From Chitinophaga eiseniae (GTDB taxonomy: Bacteria; Bacteroidota; Bacteroidia; Chitinophagales; Chitinophagaceae), in assembly GCF_012641265.1 (NCBI RefSeq), contig NZ_JABAHZ010000006.1, positions 310,001 to 374,000 on the forward strand: 64,000 bases of DNA. The letters are read 5' to 3'. The translations under genes and the position numbers were made by a program. Of the stretch, positions 8,642 through 17,954 are shown one piece after another. The notes under the pieces were generated by a model. The model worked only from the letters and a program-made list of their open reading frames with translations. It made no database searches and had not been told where the DNA came from. Numbering within the stretch: the stretch's first letter is position 1; each line of letters starts with the position of its first letter.

Positions 8642-8983
8642 GTTGGACAAGGTTTTGGACAAGTAACCACTAACAATTTAACCATTTTAAAACCTCCTCC
8701 ATTCAAAAATTACAGGAATAAAAACAGCTACTGCAACGACACAGCACAACAGCACTTAAACCAGCCACCATAAATCATTACAAAGGAAATATTTATTTTT
8801 ATCGTACCCACCTTTCCGTTATAGCAAACTATCTTTTTATTATATTATGCTGCCGGTTTCTGCAAAAAAGTATCAACCCTCCGCACAGCGACTAAAAAAT
8901 TCGGTCAAGATAAAATCGTTTTATTAAATTGCCCTATATAACCACCGCAGTGGTTATATATTTACCCACGTTATAAATTTTTT
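8642..8983. other. Intergenic region between lepB and the isomerase gene
   Basis: Divergent 342-bp spacer, AT-rich, with no convincing ORF. It must hold promoters for both flanking genes. I could not find a full TTTG/TAnnTTTG pair with correct spacing. Its one clear element is the hairpin at 8935-8960. Confidence 0.5.
8935..8960. promoter_or_regulatory. Perfect 11-bp inverted repeat before the isomerase gene
   Basis: TATATAACCAC and GTGGTTATATA are exact reverse complements separated by CGCA. The repeat ends 23 bp before the ATG at 8984, so it covers the expected promoter/leader region. It has no T-run, so it is more likely an operator or mRNA leader structure than a terminator. Confidence 0.6.
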
Positions 8984-9970
8984 ATGACCATGCATACTTC
9001 GAGACGCTCCTTCCTTCAGCAAACAGGACTGATGGCAGCAGGCATGATGCTCCCCGGCAGCATCCTGGCGATGACCGGCAATAAAGCACTCCCTAGGAAA
9101 ATCGGTATTCAGCTGTACACCCTGCGCGATCAGCTGGACAAGGACCCTAAAGGTACCCTGGCCAAAGTAGCCGGCATTGGCTACCGCGAAGTAGAAACCT
9201 TCTACGGCTTCCAGGGCGCTGGCGATAAAGGCGAATTCTGGGGCCTCAAGCCAAAAGAACTGGGCGCCGTATTACAACAGCACCAACTGGTAACACCCAG
9301 CGGTCACTATCAGCTCAACGACTACCTTACCAGGGGCAATGGTAACGCAGACGCCCTGCAACCGCAAATTGAACTGGCCGCCGCATTGGGTCAACGCTAC
9401 TTCATTGTACCGGTATTACCACTCTCCCTCTGGGATAAAAAACTGGTAGCGGATGATTATAAATTCATGGCAGAACAACTCAATAAAGCAGGAGAAATCT
9501 GTAAAAAAGCAAACCTGCACATTGGCTACCATAACCATTATTGGGAATTTAAACCACTGTCAGATACTAATAGCACCGGCTATGATATTATGCTCAAAGA
9601 AACAGATCCTTCCCTCGTATCCTTTGAGCTGGATCTCTTCTGGGCAGTAAAATCAGGCCGCGACCCGGTAGCCCTCTTTAAAGAAGCGCCCGGCCGTTTC
9701 GTTGCCTGGCATGTAAAAGACATGGATAAAAACAATACTGCCAGTCTCACTGCCGCCGGCACGGAAAATAAAACCTCTATGGAGCTGCTCTCCGGCGTTA
9801 CCTTCGCAGAAGTAGGCACCGGCAGTATCAACTTCCATAAAATATTTGCCCAGGCAAAGCTGGCAGGTGTAAAACACCTGTTTGTAGAACAGGACAAAAT
9901 CACCATCGATCCGTTCCAGAGCGTCACCAAAAGCTACAAATACGTGAAGAACGTATTGTTGAAAGCGTAA
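8984..9970 (+). CDS. Sugar phosphate isomerase/epimerase (xylose isomerase-like TIM barrel), Tat-exported
   Basis: A 328-residue protein with a twin-arginine signal (SRRSFLQQTGLMAAGMMLPG). The mature part is an AP-endonuclease-2/xylose isomerase-like TIM barrel: KIGIQLYTLRDQL, YREVETFYGF, HYQLNDY, LHIGYHNHYWEF with metal-type His residues, FELDLFWAVKSGRDP, FVAWHVKDMD and HLFVEQDK. Metal ligands are expected from these Glu, Asp and His residues. Periplasmic members of this family in Bacteroidota are often linked to modified sugar metabolism (3-keto sugars), but the substrate is not determined here. ATG ACC ATG at the start offers two possible initiation sites. The stop codon lies inside the long inverted repeat that follows. 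Confidence 0.88.
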   Translation: MTMHTSRRSFLQQTGLMAAGMMLPGSILAMTGNKALPRKIGIQLYTLRDQLDKDPKGTLAKVAGIGYREVETFYGFQGAGDKGEFWGLKPKELGAVLQQHQLVTPSGHYQLNDYLTRGNGNADALQPQIELAAALGQRYFIVPVLPLSLWDKKLVADDYKFMAEQLNKAGEICKKANLHIGYHNHYWEFKPLSDTNSTGYDIMLKETDPSLVSFELDLFWAVKSGRDPVALFKEAPGRFVAWHVKDMDKNNTASLTAAGTENKTSMELLSGVTFAEVGTGSINFHKIFAQAKLAGVKHLFVEQDKITIDPFQSVTKSYKYVKNVLLKA

Positions 9971-10102
9971 AGCCGGAGGCACGCAAAGGAGCTAAGGAGC
10001 AAAGCAGCAAAGAAATTTATAAGCTCAATAAGAGTTCATGTTTTGACAAAATGCCTTTGCTGCTTTGCTCCTTAGCTCCTTTGCGTGCCTTCTGCCTTAC
10101 GC
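9965..10102. repeat. Long inverted repeat made of GCAAAG-type units
   Basis: Arms 9978-10012 and 10055-10089 are perfect 35-nt reverse complements, built from about 8-bp units such as ACGCAAAG, GAGCTAAG, GAGCAAAG and CAGCAAAG. With three mismatches the arms extend to 9965 and 10102, which takes in the isomerase stop codon. The loop is 42 nt. A related element lies at 38136-38286. It could fold into a strong mRNA 3' stem. Confidence 0.85.
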
Positions 10103-10144
10103 TTGCTGCTTTTTACGTAGTTTTGCCTAAAAACCACGCTACAT

Positions 10145-11365
10145 ATGTCGATGCATGAAGTTGAATCATGGGTGGAATTATCCGTTTATTGCCTGGACGA
10201 AAGCCCCGAAGAAGGACTCGACCGAAGAAGTCTTTTCTATAACCTTTATCGCGTACAACAACAGTTTGATACCGGGTTTACCCATTTCCGCGTAATAGAT
10301 ACGCTGATCAAACACCGCTTCGTATACACATTTCCCATCAACGCTCATCCGGCCTACGAAGCCCATAAAGCCTGGTTTGATGCGTTGGAAGCCAGCAAAA
10401 AATTCAGTTTCATCTACGAACAGCCCACCGCCGAATGGGACGCTGAAACCAACCCGGTAGCCGGCTACGCCAACTACGACCATAACACCAACCGCTATAT
10501 TTTATATTGCGATGCTGGCTCCCTGCTGTGGACCGACCTGGTAGACAATGGTACCTTAACCGGCGAAGATGCGATAGCTCCGGAAGAAATAGACGTATTT
10601 AGCATGTCGCACGAAATTGCGGAACTGGCAGGCGAACAAAAAAATACCAGCCTGCTGGCCAGCTACTACCAGCTGATGCCCTACATCGTGATGAATGCAG
10701 AGCAAATGAACGAACCTATTAATTACAAAGCACTGGAATCCATACTGGAACTGGTACTGGCCAACGATGCCATTGATGCGGATACCTTACCACCTTCCGA
10801 TGAACTGCCCATCGGCGGCGAACTGGGAAAATTCTGTGAATGGTGGTATGCCCCGGCAGCCGATAAAATGAAACCCGCCATGAATGCAACAGAAGAAATA
10901 GACCTGGAAAATGTTCCCTTCTCGGAAAATGTGGAAAAAAGTGCCGGCTGGTATGAACAGCAGGTAATAAAAATTCTCCAGGAAGCCAACGCAGCGATCG
11001 CTTACATGGAAGACAACGGGTATAACCAGGATACCCAAATGGGCATTATCAACAAATTACGGCTGGCAATGCAATACGCCAACAAAGGCCTGGAACTGGC
11101 GCCCGGAGAGCCTAACCTGATGATGAATAAAGGATCTATCTTTATGTTGCTTCAGCTGAACGAAGAGGCACTGGAGATCTATGATGAAGTGTTGAAACTG
11201 GCGCCAAACGATCCCTATGTGCACGTAAACCGGGCCGTATTGTTCTATAATATGGACCAGCTGCCCAATGCCATCGCTGCTTTTGAAGAGGTGATCAGAC
11301 TGGAACCCGGCAACGAATTTGCCCAGCAATGGTTAGCACAGCTTAAAAATGGCGAACAACAATAG
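10145..11365 (+). CDS. TPR-repeat protein with unrecognised N-terminal domain
   Basis: A 406-residue soluble protein without a signal peptide. Residues 1 to about 280 match no family I recognise; they are acidic and rich in aromatic residues (ESWVELSVYCLDESPEEGLD). The C-terminal third carries TPR repeats: AMQYANKGLELAPGEPNLMM, EEALEIYDEVLKLAPNDPYV and PNAIAAFEEVIRLEPGNEF. TPR units usually mediate protein-protein contacts, so a cytoplasmic scaffold or adaptor role is plausible. It stands alone between the inverted repeat and a strong terminator. Confidence 0.8.
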   Translation: MSMHEVESWVELSVYCLDESPEEGLDRRSLFYNLYRVQQQFDTGFTHFRVIDTLIKHRFVYTFPINAHPAYEAHKAWFDALEASKKFSFIYEQPTAEWDAETNPVAGYANYDHNTNRYILYCDAGSLLWTDLVDNGTLTGEDAIAPEEIDVFSMSHEIAELAGEQKNTSLLASYYQLMPYIVMNAEQMNEPINYKALESILELVLANDAIDADTLPPSDELPIGGELGKFCEWWYAPAADKMKPAMNATEEIDLENVPFSENVEKSAGWYEQQVIKILQEANAAIAYMEDNGYNQDTQMGIINKLRLAMQYANKGLELAPGEPNLMMNKGSIFMLLQLNEEALEIYDEVLKLAPNDPYVHVNRAVLFYNMDQLPNAIAAFEEVIRLEPGNEFAQQWLAQLKNGEQQ

Positions 11366-11380
11366 CATCACTGAAATAGA

Positions 11381-11414
11381 AAAAGCACCCGGCTTTTCTT
11401 TGCCGGGTGCTTTT
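11381..11414. terminator. Bidirectional-looking intrinsic terminator
   Basis: AAAAGCACCCGGC and GCCGGGTGCTTTT form a 13-bp stem with an 8-nt loop, followed by TTTTATTTT. It ends the TPR gene, whose stop is 13 nt upstream. It also argues against starting the next gene at the in-frame ATG at 11407, which lies inside this hairpin. Confidence 0.85.
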
Positions 11415-11538
11415 TATTTTGCGCCTGCCCCCATTAAATAAACGCCGCTTTACCTGTTTCGTCCTGTTTTTCCATAGTTCCATCACATTTACCACCCCAT
11501 TTCCCATCCCCGGGACTACCTTTCCAAAAATTTTTGCA

Positions 11539-12885
11539 ATGCTCAAGAGAATACTCCCCCTATTGTGCGCCGTCCTCGCGGTACAAACCCTGTATGCCCA
11601 AACCACTGCACAAAAAATTGATACCCTCCTCTATGCTTATCATGACCAGCACCAGTTTTCCGGCACAGCACTCGTGGCGGTACATGGACAAATACTGGTA
11701 GATAAAGCCTATGGTCCGGCTAACGTAAACGAACATACCCCCAATACTACCAGCAGTCAATACCAGCTGGCTTCTGTTACCAAAACCTTTACCTCCACCC
11801 TGATCCTAAAACTCGTAGAGCTGCATCAGTTATCACTCGACGACCACATCAGCAAATTCTACCCGGCTTATCCACATGGCGATAGTATTACCATCCGTCA
11901 ACTGCTGTCGCATACTTCCGGCATCTTCAATTATACCAGGCTGGACAAGGACCTCTGGCACCCCGAACAACCAGCTACAGAAGAAAAAATGATCGCACTG
12001 TTTAAAGATAAACCGCTGGATTTTTCACCCGGTACCGACTGGAACTATAGTAACTCTGGGTATTCCATGCTGGGATATATTGTGCATAAAGCCACCGGCA
12101 TGCCCTGGGAAGCCGCAGTGAGGAAATATATTTTCAAACCAGCCGGCATGCAACACAGCGGGTTTGACTTTGCGCACTTGCAGAGCAGCAACAGAACTAT
12201 TGGATATGTAGCCGACAGCCTGAATGATTACACGAAAATATCTCCACTGGTAGATTCATCCGTGTCTTTTTCTGCTGGCGCGGTTTATTCTACCACCGGC
12301 GACCTGTACCGCTTTCACCAGGCGCTGCAACAAAACCGCATTATCAGCGCACCATCTATCGCCCTCGCCACCACGCCGGTAAAAAACCATTATGGATTTG
12401 GTTGGGAAATAGACAGTCTCTTTGGACATAAAGCAGTGATGCACAGCGGTGGCATTTTTGGCTTCCGCTCCCAGCTACTGAGAGTACCGGAAGATGATAT
12501 CTGCATTATTTTACTCAGCAATACTGAAACCCCTGCGCTCAACGGCATCGCCAAAAGCATACTGGCCGCCTGTTACCAACAACCGTACTATATACCAACA
12601 AAGAAAATAGCGATAAAATTGAGTGAAGACATCCTGAAAAAATACACCGGCATGTATAAGATTACGGTACATTCACTGCTGGTAGAGCTTAAACTGGAAA
12701 ACGGGCAGCTGGTGGCTTATCCCGACAAAGGCCCCAGATCGCCTATGAGCGCAGCAGATAATACGCACTTTTTCCTGGACAATGAGGCCGGCTTCGATAT
12801 TGAGTTCGTAACCGACAACAATGGCAACGCTACCGCCATGCGCATAACCCGCAACGGGGAAACCCAGGTAGCCCCTAAACAATAG
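11539..12885 (+). CDS. Serine hydrolase, beta-lactamase/PBP4*-like family
   Basis: Counting from the ATG at 11539, the protein has 448 residues and a signal peptide (MLKRILPLLCAVLAVQTLYA). Class C beta-lactamase/penicillin-binding motifs are Ser79-Val-Thr-Lys82, Tyr170-Ser-Asn172 (DWNYSNSGYSML) and HSGGIFGF. A C-terminal domain of about 90 residues follows (EDILKKYTGMYKITV), the small lipocalin-like domain often found in this family. Members are peptidases, esterases or D-aminopeptidases, and few are true antibiotic-hydrolysing enzymes. An open frame continues upstream to 11407 but crosses the terminator, so the later start with its signal peptide is preferred. Confidence 0.88.
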   Translation: MLKRILPLLCAVLAVQTLYAQTTAQKIDTLLYAYHDQHQFSGTALVAVHGQILVDKAYGPANVNEHTPNTTSSQYQLASVTKTFTSTLILKLVELHQLSLDDHISKFYPAYPHGDSITIRQLLSHTSGIFNYTRLDKDLWHPEQPATEEKMIALFKDKPLDFSPGTDWNYSNSGYSMLGYIVHKATGMPWEAAVRKYIFKPAGMQHSGFDFAHLQSSNRTIGYVADSLNDYTKISPLVDSSVSFSAGAVYSTTGDLYRFHQALQQNRIISAPSIALATTPVKNHYGFGWEIDSLFGHKAVMHSGGIFGFRSQLLRVPEDDICIILLSNTETPALNGIAKSILAACYQQPYYIPTKKIAIKLSEDILKKYTGMYKITVHSLLVELKLENGQLVAYPDKGPRSPMSAADNTHFFLDNEAGFDIEFVTDNNGNATAMRITRNGETQVAPKQ

Positions 12886-12974
12886 ACCAATTTTTCCGTT
12901 CACCATACATCAAAGTTTAGCACCCGGAACCATTTTTTTTCGCTAACTTATTAGTGAAAAAAAACGGGTGCAAA

Positions 12975-13610
12975 ATGCCACAGGAAAACAAGCCATCATC
13001 TGTTCCACCAAAAAAAGATAAACAGGAAGCCCGCCGCGATTTCCTGAAACAATCTTCTGCTGTTATGGCGCTGGCCTTGGCACCGCCACTGGTGCTAAAG
13101 GCCGCGCAGCATGACGAAGCCATAGCCGCCGTATTCGAAAAGATGCCGGTCAACCTGGAAATAAACGGGAAGAAAATGCAGCTCTCCGTAGAGCCCCGCG
13201 TTACCCTGCTGGATCTCCTACGGGAACAGCTGGCGCTGACCGGTACTAAAAAAGGCTGCGACCACGGCCAATGCGGCGCCTGCACGGTACATGTCAATGG
13301 CCAGCGCATCAATTCCTGTCTCACCCTCGCCGTAATGCAGGAAGGCAAAAAAATCACCACCATCGAAGGCCTCTCCAACGGCGATCAGCTGCACCCGGTA
13401 CAGGAAGCATTCATCCGGCACGATGGCTTCCAATGCGGATATTGTACTCCCGGACAAATCATGTCGGCCGTAGCCTGCCTGCACGAAGGGCATGCCGGCT
13501 CACCGGAACAAATCCGCGAATTCATGAGCGGCAACATCTGCCGCTGCGGTGCATACGACAATATTGTAAACGCCATCATGGATGTAAAAAATGGAGGACA
13601 AACAGCATGA
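12975..13610 (+). CDS. Periplasmic aldehyde/xanthine-type oxidoreductase, [2Fe-2S] subunit (PaoA/YagT-like)
   Basis: Small subunit of a molybdenum hydroxylase. A twin-arginine signal (ARRDFLKQSSAVMALALAPP) is followed by a plant-type ferredoxin domain with Cys95, 100, 103 and 115 (KKGCDHGQCGACTV) and a helical domain with the second cluster, Cys154, 157, 189 and 191 (CGYCTPGQ, CRCGAY). Electrons pass from the molybdenum site through these clusters to FAD. The Tat signal implies that the folded complex is exported, as in E. coli PaoABC. I chose the ATG at 12975; a GTG lies 21 nt upstream. The stop overlaps the next start (ATGA). Confidence 0.92.
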   Translation: MPQENKPSSVPPKKDKQEARRDFLKQSSAVMALALAPPLVLKAAQHDEAIAAVFEKMPVNLEINGKKMQLSVEPRVTLLDLLREQLALTGTKKGCDHGQCGACTVHVNGQRINSCLTLAVMQEGKKITTIEGLSNGDQLHPVQEAFIRHDGFQCGYCTPGQIMSAVACLHEGHAGSPEQIREFMSGNICRCGAYDNIVNAIMDVKNGGQTA

Positions 13611-14587
13611 ATCCTTTCTCCTACGTAAGACCCAACAGCCTTAAAGCTGCCATAGACGCTATGGCACGCGATCATAGCGCCCGCTTCATTGCCGGTGGCA
13701 CCAACCTGCTCGACCTCATGAAAAACGGGGTCACCTTACCGGAAAAACTGATCGACATCAACCAGCTCCCTCTCCGGGAGATCCGGCAGGATGGTAATAC
13801 CCTGCACATAGGCGCCCTGGTGCTCAACAGCGACCTGGCCGCACATGAGCTGGTAAAAACACAACATCCACTGTTGTCGGAAGCCCTGCTGGCTGGCGCT
13901 TCCCAACAACTACGCAATATGGCTACTGTAGGTGGCAACATGATGCAACGCACCCGCTGCACCTATTTCTACGATACGTCTATGCCCTGTAACAAACGTC
14001 AGCCCAACAGTGGCTGCGGCGCTATCGGCGGCATTAACCGTATGCACGCCATTTTCGGCGCCAGCGACAACTGCATCGCCGTTCACCCGAGCGACATGTG
14101 CGTAGCACTGGCCGCCCTCGACGCCACCGTGCTGGTAGCAGGACCTAAAGGTGAACGCCGCATTCCATTTACCGACTTTCACCGCCTGCCCGGTAATACC
14201 CCACAGCTGGATAATAACCTGGCTAAAAACGAATTGATCACGGCTGTAGAAATACCCCCGCACCCATTCACCAAACATATCTGCTACCTCAAAGTACGCG
14301 ATCGCGCCTCCTATGCCTTCGCACTGGTATCCGTAGCCGTGGCCATGGATATCAGCGACAACGTGATACGCAATATTCGTATAGCCATGGGAGGTGTAGC
14401 ACATAAACCCTGGCGCCTGCCCGATGCAGAAAAAGCGCTCACCGGCAAAGCGCCTACCAGCGACAACTTCCGGCTGGCGGCAACCATCGCCACTCAGGGC
14501 GCTAAAACATACGCCCACAACGGCTTTAAAAAAGACCTGGCATTCAATAGTATTCAAACTGCCTTACTAAAAGCTGCTACCGCATGA
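13607..14587 (+). CDS. FAD-binding subunit of molybdenum hydroxylase (PaoB/YagS-like)
   Basis: The 326-residue protein has the FAD-binding motif RFIAGGTNLLDLMKNG and the second flavin loop ATVGGNMMQRTRC of the CO dehydrogenase/xanthine dehydrogenase medium subunit. Cys118, Cys128, Cys137 and Cys156 (CTYFYDTSMPC, SGCG, DNC) match the extra [4Fe-4S] insertion known from PaoB, which separates this type from ordinary xanthine dehydrogenases. It has no signal of its own and would be exported by hitch-hiking on the Tat signal of the small subunit. It overlaps both neighbours by ATGA, so translation is probably coupled. Confidence 0.92.
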   Translation: MNPFSYVRPNSLKAAIDAMARDHSARFIAGGTNLLDLMKNGVTLPEKLIDINQLPLREIRQDGNTLHIGALVLNSDLAAHELVKTQHPLLSEALLAGASQQLRNMATVGGNMMQRTRCTYFYDTSMPCNKRQPNSGCGAIGGINRMHAIFGASDNCIAVHPSDMCVALAALDATVLVAGPKGERRIPFTDFHRLPGNTPQLDNNLAKNELITAVEIPPHPFTKHICYLKVRDRASYAFALVSVAVAMDISDNVIRNIRIAMGGVAHKPWRLPDAEKALTGKAPTSDNFRLAATIATQGAKTYAHNGFKKDLAFNSIQTALLKAATA

Positions 14588-16803
14588 AAAAACCACAAAC
14601 AGGACAACCCATGGACCGCGTGGATGGTCGCCTGAAAGTAACCGGCGGAGCCAAATACTTTGCCGACCACCAACCGGCGGATATGCAATTCGCTGCATTG
14701 GTTTGCAGTACCATCAGCTGCGGCGCCATTGCCAGCATCAGCACCACCAAAGCATTGCGCGCACCCGGCGTAGCAGATGTCGTGTCGCACCTGAACGCAC
14801 CGCCGGTACCGGGATATAAAAAAACGAATCCGGGTGACAAAAACGGCCTGCAAATTTTCCGCGATAACCGCATCTATTCCAACGGGCAGCCAGTAGCTAT
14901 TGTAGTGGCCAACACCATGGAACGCGCAGTATATGCCGCCTCCCTGGTAGAGGTACAGTACAACCAGGAAACGCATTATACCAATATGGAAGCCGGCATG
15001 GATAAAGCCTTTCAGAACAACCGCATGAAAGACTACTCCCGTGGAGAAATCAACGCCTGGCAAAAAGCACCCGTTACCCACAGCGCCCAATACACCATCC
15101 CACTGGAAGTACACAATCCCATGGAGCTGGCAGGCATCATTGCACACTGGACCTCACCCGACACCCTCACGCTCTACGCCAAAACACAGGGCGTAAAAAG
15201 CGTACAGGAAACGATACAGGAACTGTTTGAAATCCCCGAACAAAATATTACCGTCCACTCCCGGTTTGTAGGCGGCGCATTTGGCATGGCGCTCCGTGTA
15301 TGGCCACTGGAAATTGCCACCATACTGGCTGCCAAAAAAATACGTAAGCCGGTAAAGCTGGTGATCACCCGCGAACAAATGTTTACACTGGTAGGATACC
15401 GCCCCAACTCCAGCCAGAAAATAAGCATGGGCGCCACCGCCGACGGGAAATTAACGGGCATTACCCATGAAGCCGTCGCTATCACGTCGCCTTATGAAGA
15501 CTTTACAGAGGGCATTGTGGCCATGACGAAATTCATGTACGATTGCCCCAACGTAAATACCCGCTACCAGCTGGTACCGCTCAATATGAGCACGCCCATC
15601 TGGATGCGGGGCCCGGGAGAAGCCACCGGTTCCTTCGCCCTGGAATCGGCCATAGATGAGCTCTCCTACAAACTGAAAATAGATCCGCTGCAATTGCGTA
15701 TCCTCAATCATGCCGATACCGACCCTGAACGAAACCTCCCTTTCTCCAGTAAATACCTGAAGGAAGCTTACCAGATAGGAGCAGAAAAAATTGGTTGGTC
15801 CAGCCGCAACCCGGCGCCCCGCAGCATGCAGGAAAACGGCATGCTGGTAGGCTATGGCATGAGCAGCGGCACCTTCGGCGCCTATCGCGGCAAAGCTACG
15901 GTATCGGCTATACTAAAATCCGACGGCACCCTCACCTTGCAGAGCGCCGCCGCAGATATTGGTCCCGGTACCGCCACAGCGATGGTACAAATCGCCGCCG
16001 ATGTTACCGGCATCTCCCCGGATAAAATAACTTTCATGTTGGGTGAGTCCACCTTTCCCTATGCACCGGAACAGGGAGGATCTGCTACCGTATCAACTGT
16101 TGGCAGCGCCGTATCAGATGTTTGCCATGCCCTGCTGAAAGAATTGGCGAACCTCGCTATCAGCCAGGTGCCTGCATTCAAACAAACCACCCCGGAGCTG
16201 ATTATTTATGAAGATGGACAACTCATCACTGCCGACCGGCAAACAAAAATTACGCACGAAGCTCTCCTCCAACAACAAAAGCTGCCGGAAGTAAAAGTAA
16301 CAGCTACCTCCCAGGGCGGCGAGGAAAGAAAGAAATATTCCATGTACTCTTTCTCTGTACACTTTGCCAAAGTGCATGTCCATCCCGCTACTGGCGTAGT
16401 ACGCATACAACATATCGTAAGTGTGGCTGATGCAGGTGCCATCGTTAATACCAAAACAGCCCGCAGCCAGATGATTGGCGGCGTAGTAGGTGGCATCGGA
16501 ATGGCACTAACGGAAGAGGCCATACTCGATCACCGCTTCGGCCGCTTTGTGAATAATAACTACGCCGATTACCACGTACCGGTCAACGCAGATACGCCCC
16601 CCACCGATGTGTATTTCGTTAATAAAAAAGATCCGTATATCAACCCCATGGGCTCCAAAGGATTGGGAGAAATTGCGCTGATAGGATTTGCCGCCGCTGT
16701 TTCCAATGCGGTATTTCATGCCACCGGCATACGCGTGCGCGACCTGCCTATCACACCGGATAAGCTATTGCATATTGTCTCCACCGAAAACGCAACCGCA
16801 TGA
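14584..16803 (+). CDS. Molybdopterin-binding subunit of aldehyde oxidoreductase (PaoC/YagR-like)
   Basis: The 739-residue catalytic subunit binds the molybdenum cofactor. Motifs include VDGRLKVTGGAKYFAD at the start, FVGGAFGMALR, WMRGPGEATGSFALESAIDE and GSKGLGEIALIGFAAAVSNA, where Glu696 is the expected base that activates the attacking hydroxide. The length and motifs fit the PaoC/YagR branch, which oxidises aldehydes in the periplasm; the substrate here is inferred. It overlaps the FAD subunit by 4 bp and the XdhC-like gene by 4 bp. Confidence 0.93.
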   Translation: MKKPQTGQPMDRVDGRLKVTGGAKYFADHQPADMQFAALVCSTISCGAIASISTTKALRAPGVADVVSHLNAPPVPGYKKTNPGDKNGLQIFRDNRIYSNGQPVAIVVANTMERAVYAASLVEVQYNQETHYTNMEAGMDKAFQNNRMKDYSRGEINAWQKAPVTHSAQYTIPLEVHNPMELAGIIAHWTSPDTLTLYAKTQGVKSVQETIQELFEIPEQNITVHSRFVGGAFGMALRVWPLEIATILAAKKIRKPVKLVITREQMFTLVGYRPNSSQKISMGATADGKLTGITHEAVAITSPYEDFTEGIVAMTKFMYDCPNVNTRYQLVPLNMSTPIWMRGPGEATGSFALESAIDELSYKLKIDPLQLRILNHADTDPERNLPFSSKYLKEAYQIGAEKIGWSSRNPAPRSMQENGMLVGYGMSSGTFGAYRGKATVSAILKSDGTLTLQSAAADIGPGTATAMVQIAADVTGISPDKITFMLGESTFPYAPEQGGSATVSTVGSAVSDVCHALLKELANLAISQVPAFKQTTPELIIYEDGQLITADRQTKITHEALLQQQKLPEVKVTATSQGGEERKKYSMYSFSVHFAKVHVHPATGVVRIQHIVSVADAGAIVNTKTARSQMIGGVVGGIGMALTEEAILDHRFGRFVNNNYADYHVPVNADTPPTDVYFVNKKDPYINPMGSKGLGEIALIGFAAAVSNAVFHATGIRVRDLPITPDKLLHIVSTENATA

Positions 16804-17954
16804 AAGAACTGGAAGATATCGTAAGAGCTTATCACAACGCTTGCCAGCAGGGACTGAAAACGGCACTGGCTACGGTAGTACACGTAGAAGGATCGGCGTA
16901 TCGCCAACCTGGCGCGCGTATGTTGGTAACCGAAAATGGTACACTCACCGGCGCCATCAGCGGTGGATGCCTCGAAGGCGATGCCTTGCGCAAAGCCCAG
17001 CTGGTAATACTGCAACAGCAGCCCATGCTGGTTACCTACGACACCAACGATGAAGACGATGCTACACTCGGCGTAGGACTCGGATGCAACGGTATTATTC
17101 ATATTCTCCTGGAACCTGTCAACGCTGCCGTTCCTGGCAATCCACTGGCACTGCTCCAGGAAGCCATTGCACATCGCAGTCCCGCCGTGCTGGTTACCCT
17201 TTTTAGCCTGCGCCAGCGTAAAGGACCTCAACCCGGCACCTGCCTGCTATTGGGTGCCAACGGGCAAACAGTATACCCTATCGAAGACAGGAAGCTCCAA
17301 CAGGCTGTGATGGCCGATGCACAGGTGGCGCTGGATACACACACCTCTTTTACCAAAACTTACCAGGCCGGTAACAACCACTTTACTGCGCACACAGCCT
17401 ATCTGCCACCCGCGGTACAGTTACTCGTTGCCGGCGCCGGCAATGACGTAATGCCGCTGATAAAAATGGCCAGCCTGCTGGGATGGCGCACTATTGTGGC
17501 CGATGGACGTCCCCTATACCCTACCAAAGCAAGGTTCCCCGATGCCACCCAGGTAGTATTGGCCAAACCGGCACAACTCCTGTCGGCGGTAAACCCCGAC
17601 GCCTATACTGCAGTAGTGCTTATGACCCATAACTATAATTACGACCTGGCCCTGCTGGCGCAATTACTGCCACTTCCGCTGCCGTATATAGGCGTATTGG
17701 GACCCGCCAAAAAATTACAACGTATGCTCAATGAACTCATGGAAAACCGTATCCCGGTTTCCCGGCAGCAACGGGCACGTATACACGGACCGGCAGGACT
17801 GGACCTCGGTGCAGAAACACCGGAAGAAATTGCACTCTCCGTTATTAGTGAAATAAAATCAGTGATGTCGGCAACAGCCGCTACTTCCTTACGGGAAAGA
17901 AATACCACTATTCATCCACGCGAGCAACAAATCATCCTCCAACAAGTATTATAA
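16800..17954 (+). CDS. XdhC/PaoD-like molybdenum cofactor chaperone
   Basis: The 384-residue protein has the XdhC/CoxI N-terminal domain (GLKTALATVVHVEGSAYRQP, GAISGGCLEGD) and a C-terminal Rossmann-like domain (QLLVAGAGNDVMPLIKMASL, VLMTHNYNYD, PYIGVLGPAKK). Family members bind the cofactor, help insert its terminal sulfur or cytidylated form, and load it into the apo-hydroxylase. Position directly after the Moco subunit, with ATGA overlap, supports this. It would act in the cytoplasm before Tat export of the complex. Confidence 0.9.
   Translation: MKELEDIVRAYHNACQQGLKTALATVVHVEGSAYRQPGARMLVTENGTLTGAISGGCLEGDALRKAQLVILQQQPMLVTYDTNDEDDATLGVGLGCNGIIHILLEPVNAAVPGNPLALLQEAIAHRSPAVLVTLFSLRQRKGPQPGTCLLLGANGQTVYPIEDRKLQQAVMADAQVALDTHTSFTKTYQAGNNHFTAHTAYLPPAVQLLVAGAGNDVMPLIKMASLLGWRTIVADGRPLYPTKARFPDATQVVLAKPAQLLSAVNPDAYTAVVLMTHNYNYDLALLAQLLPLPLPYIGVLGPAKKLQRMLNELMENRIPVSRQQRARIHGPAGLDLGAETPEEIALSVISEIKSVMSATAATSLRERNTTIHPREQQIILQQVL

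Noticed and set aside
9965..10102. CRISPR array
   Set aside because: The units are inverted and contiguous, without unique spacers of constant length, and no cas gene is present in the window.
10592..10640. Zinc-protease HExxH motif in the TPR protein
   Set aside because: The sequence is MSHEIAELAGE, which lacks the second histidine.
11407..11538. Start of the serine hydrolase at 11407
   Set aside because: That ATG lies inside a strong terminator hairpin, and the extension hides the signal peptide that begins at 11539.
13910..14557. 215-codon minus-strand frame in the Pao FAD subunit
   Set aside because: It is a shadow of a high-confidence gene with conserved FAD and cysteine motifs.
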